From: Streptomyces zaomyceticus
GTDB lineage: Bacteria; Actinomycetota; Actinomycetes; Streptomycetales; Streptomycetaceae
Length of the DNA: 64,000 nucleotides
NCBI RefSeq assembly: GCF_014656215.1
Contig: NZ_BNBZ01000026.1
Location: 1-64,000 of the forward strand
Direction of reading: 5' to 3'
Part shown: piece by piece, positions 59,903 through 64,000 of the stretch
Layout of the letters: every line of letters starts with the position of its first letter
How positions within the stretch are numbered: position 1 is the stretch's first letter
The notes under the pieces: generated by a model
What the model was told of the DNA's origin: nothing
What the model saw: only the letters and a program-made list of their open reading frames with translations
Database searches by the model: none
Position numbers and translations under genes: made by a program

Positions 59903-60769
59903 TCAGCCGACGCGGGTGACGGTCCTCGCGGAGAGGTCGACGATCAGGTTCCGGGTGTCGATCCAGGCCCCGTTGAGGACCTTCGTGACCAGTCGGACGC
60001 ACCGGTGCTCCCCGCAGCGGGAGAGCTGCGCGGGCACGTTCGCCTCGCGGTAGGTGCGGTAGAGGTCGCCGTTGAACCACAGCTGGGTGGTGGAGGTGAG
60101 CGCCTTGCCGGTGGCGTCCTCGTAGTCCTCCTTGACGCCCTTGCCGAGCGGGCTCGCGAGGATCAGCTCCAGGGCCTCGCGCAGCTCCTCGGGGTGGGCG
60201 GAGGGCTGGACCCCGCGCTGGGAGGCGGACTTCTCGACCTTCCCCGTGTCGAGGTTGACGGTCCGGGTGATGAGCTCGTCGCGCCCGTAGTCGTAGAGGC
60301 GGACCTCGGCGCGGCGCGTCCCGTCGCCGGGCAGCGGGTCGGCGAGGTCGGTGCCCAGGTGCTGGGGTCCCCGGCCGCCCTCGACGTTCTGCTGGGCGGC
60401 GGCGCCGGGCGGGGTCAGCGCCAGGGTCCCGGCCCGGGAGAGCTCGTCGTCGGTGAGCGGGTCGCTGCCGACGCCCTTCTTCCCCTCGGCCGCGGCGGGC
60501 GCCACGGTCGCGGGCGGCGGCGCGGTGCCCACGGCCTGCGTCCCCTCGCCGCCCTCGCCGCCCTGGAGGCCGGACGAGGAGCCGGCGGCGCCGGACGTGC
60601 CGGCGGCGGTTCCGGCCGCCCCCGCCCCGAGGGCGCCGCGGCCGCCGGGCGTGTCGTCCGCCCCCGCGGAGCCCGGCAGACCGATCGCGACCGCGACGGC
60701 GGTTCCCGTCACCGCCATGGCCGCTCCGGCCACCACCTTCCCCAGGTGGCGGCGCGCTATTTCGTACAC
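59903..60769 (-). CDS. Exported protein resembling N2/N3 domains of copper amine oxidase
   Basis: 288 residues from GTG 60769 (GGGGG just before). The N-terminal hydrophobic stretch (GKVVAGAAMAVTGTAVAVAI) is a signal or anchor. A Gly/Ala/Ser-rich linker (about 45-100) follows. Then DPLTDDELSRAGTLAL, AEVRLYDYGRDELITRTVNL, GVQPSAHPEEL and the end IVDLSARTVTRVG resemble copper amine oxidase N2 and N3 domains, which in one-gene enzymes precede the catalytic part. The catalytic-domain gene follows 54 bp downstream, so the pair looks like a split enzyme. The similarity was judged by eye. Confidence 0.6.
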   Translation of the reverse strand: MYEIARRHLGKVVAGAAMAVTGTAVAVAIGLPGSAGADDTPGGRGALGAGAAGTAAGTSGAAGSSSGLQGGEGGEGTQAVGTAPPPATVAPAAAEGKKGVGSDPLTDDELSRAGTLALTPPGAAAQQNVEGGRGPQHLGTDLADPLPGDGTRRAEVRLYDYGRDELITRTVNLDTGKVEKSASQRGVQPSAHPEELREALELILASPLGKGVKEDYEDATGKALTSTTQLWFNGDLYRTYREANVPAQLSRCGEHRCVRLVTKVLNGAWIDTRNLIVDLSARTVTRVG

Positions 60770-60872
60770 ACTTCCCCCTCTTTCCCCCTCTTGGTATGCG
60801 GTCACCCGGTAGGACGGGGCGAAGTCCTAGGAGGTTGCGCCTCTTTCGGGCAGGATTCGGCCGAAGAACAGC

Positions 60873-60878
60873 TATAAA
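60873..60878 (+). promoter_or_regulatory. Possible -10 element before glgX
   Basis: TATAAA in otherwise G+C-rich sequence, 30 bp before the start codon, is unusual in this genome and may be a -10 box. No clear -35 box was seen. Confidence 0.3.
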
Positions 60879-60907
60879 ACCCGGACAGAAGAGGAAGAGT
60901 CGTATCC

Positions 60908-63028
<2,121 letters not shown>

Positions 63029-64000
63029 CGGCGGGATCCCCCGGAGCCGCCTCCTTCGCAGCGGCTTCCTCCGTGGCGGGCGGTGCGGGCGCCACCCGTA
63101 CCGTCCAGGACAGCAGGGCGCAGGCCGCGGCCGCCCCCACCGCCACCGCGAAGGCGGCGGGGGCTCCGTGGCCCTCGGCGAGCCGGCCGGAGACGGCCAG
63201 GGCGAGGGCCTGGCCTCCGACGATCCCGCTGGTCAGGAAGGCCATCGACTCGGCGAGCCGGGTGGCGGGCACGGACCTCTCGGTGAGCCCGAAGACGGTG
63301 ATGAGGTGCGGGGCGTACGCGGCTCCCAGGACGACCACGACCGCGTAGAGCGCGACGAGCGAGTCGGCGAACAGCAGCGGGACCGAGAGGACGACGAGCG
63401 CGACGGTCGCGGTGCGCCAGCGGGTCATGAGCCCGATCCGGGCGGGCACGGCCGCCATGGAGAGTCCGACGGCGGCGCTCATCACCCCCATCGCCGCATA
63501 GACGAGCCCGGCCTGGGCGGGCGCGCCGAGCTTCTCGGTGAGGGCGGTGATCCCGGCCTGCGAGGCGCCGAACATGGCGCCCTGGAGGACCATCGTGCCG
63601 CGCAGGGCGTACGCCGATCCCGGCAGTCGCGTCCGTTCGGCGGCACCCGATCGGGTGGAACCGGACGGCTCCGGGGCGGTGGCCCGGCCGGTCGGATGGA
63701 GCGCGAAGGCGGTGCCGCAGACGACGAGCAGCAGGGCCGCCAGGAGGAGCGCGGCCGCCGGGTGGGCGAGGGCGGCGGCCAGGCCGACCAACGCGGGACC
63801 GAGCACGAAGGACACCTCGTCGAGGGTTCCCTCGAAGGAGAGCACCGTGCCGACGGTCCGGTCGTCCGCGCCGCCGCGGCGGGCGAGGGCCACCGAGCGG
63901 GTCCTGGCGAGCGGTCCGATCTGGGGGACGGTGGCCCCGGCGAGCGCTCCGAGGACCATCAGCCAGGCGACGGGCACCCCGGCGAGCGCGGCGAGCACCA

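Overview
The window is chromosomal DNA of a streptomycete or very close relative. It is extremely G+C-rich by eye, starts are often GTG or TTG, and the gene families are typically streptomycete: DUF2637, SAV2148-type HEPN, a mycothiol-dependent DsbA-like enzyme, FhuF with a DmdR/IdeR-type iron box, and a cys leader peptide of the actinobacterial kind. No rRNA, tRNA, insertion sequence, phage gene or CRISPR array was found. Most of it reads as ordinary, densely packed genome in short operons.

Layout. (1) 0-4.3 kb: the end of a GlcG/HbpS-like protein, an ankyrin protein with a 9-bp minisatellite tail, a divergent acyl-CoA dehydrogenase/TetR pair around a palindromic operator, and a ROK regulator. 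(2) 4.3-13.2 kb: a purine catabolism unit read leftward (three xanthine dehydrogenase subunits, NCS2 purine permease, XdhC maturation factor), with a divergent PucR regulator. (3) 13.4-23.4 kb: regulatory and housekeeping genes (TPR protein, P-loop/WD40 protein, GntR regulator, FhuF-type protein, DUF2637 membrane protein, anti-sigma-like ATPase, pyruvate oxidase, PP2C-like protein). (4) 23.4-29.6 kb: a large secreted subtilase divergent from a TrmB/LuxR-type regulator, then DUF456 and F420-dependent proteins. (5) 29.5-36.5 kb: an Ada/AlkA-type DNA repair protein, an RsgA-like GTPase with a possible 23-codon leader ORF, a VOC protein overlapping an AraC regulator tail to tail, a YihY membrane protein and an AidB-like dehydrogenase. 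(6) 36.9-38.9 kb: a GAF regulator and a GNAT acetyltransferase. (7) 39.1-48.6 kb: an assimilatory sulfur operon: leader peptide and hairpin, sulfite reductase, small zinc-ribbon protein, CysH, CysC, CysD, CysN, a sulfonate-type ABC transporter and a sirohydrochlorin chelatase. (8) 48.9-58.4 kb: D,D-carboxypeptidase, mycothiol-dependent nitroreductase, DUF1697, a sugar ABC transporter, kinase-like, hydrolase and exonuclease genes and a HEPN protein. (9) 58.5-64 kb: an apparently split copper amine oxidase, GlgX and a partial MFS transporter.

The best candidates for new biology are: the copper amine oxidase that seems divided into two exported proteins, whose cofactor motif reads W-Y-E instead of N-Y-D/E; the cysteine-type leader peptide and hairpin before the sulfur operon, with two further small ORFs that have strong ribosome binding sites (before ssuA and before rsgA); and several independent arrays with a 9-bp or 27-bp period. 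Functions are inferred from recognisable motifs only; no database search was run.
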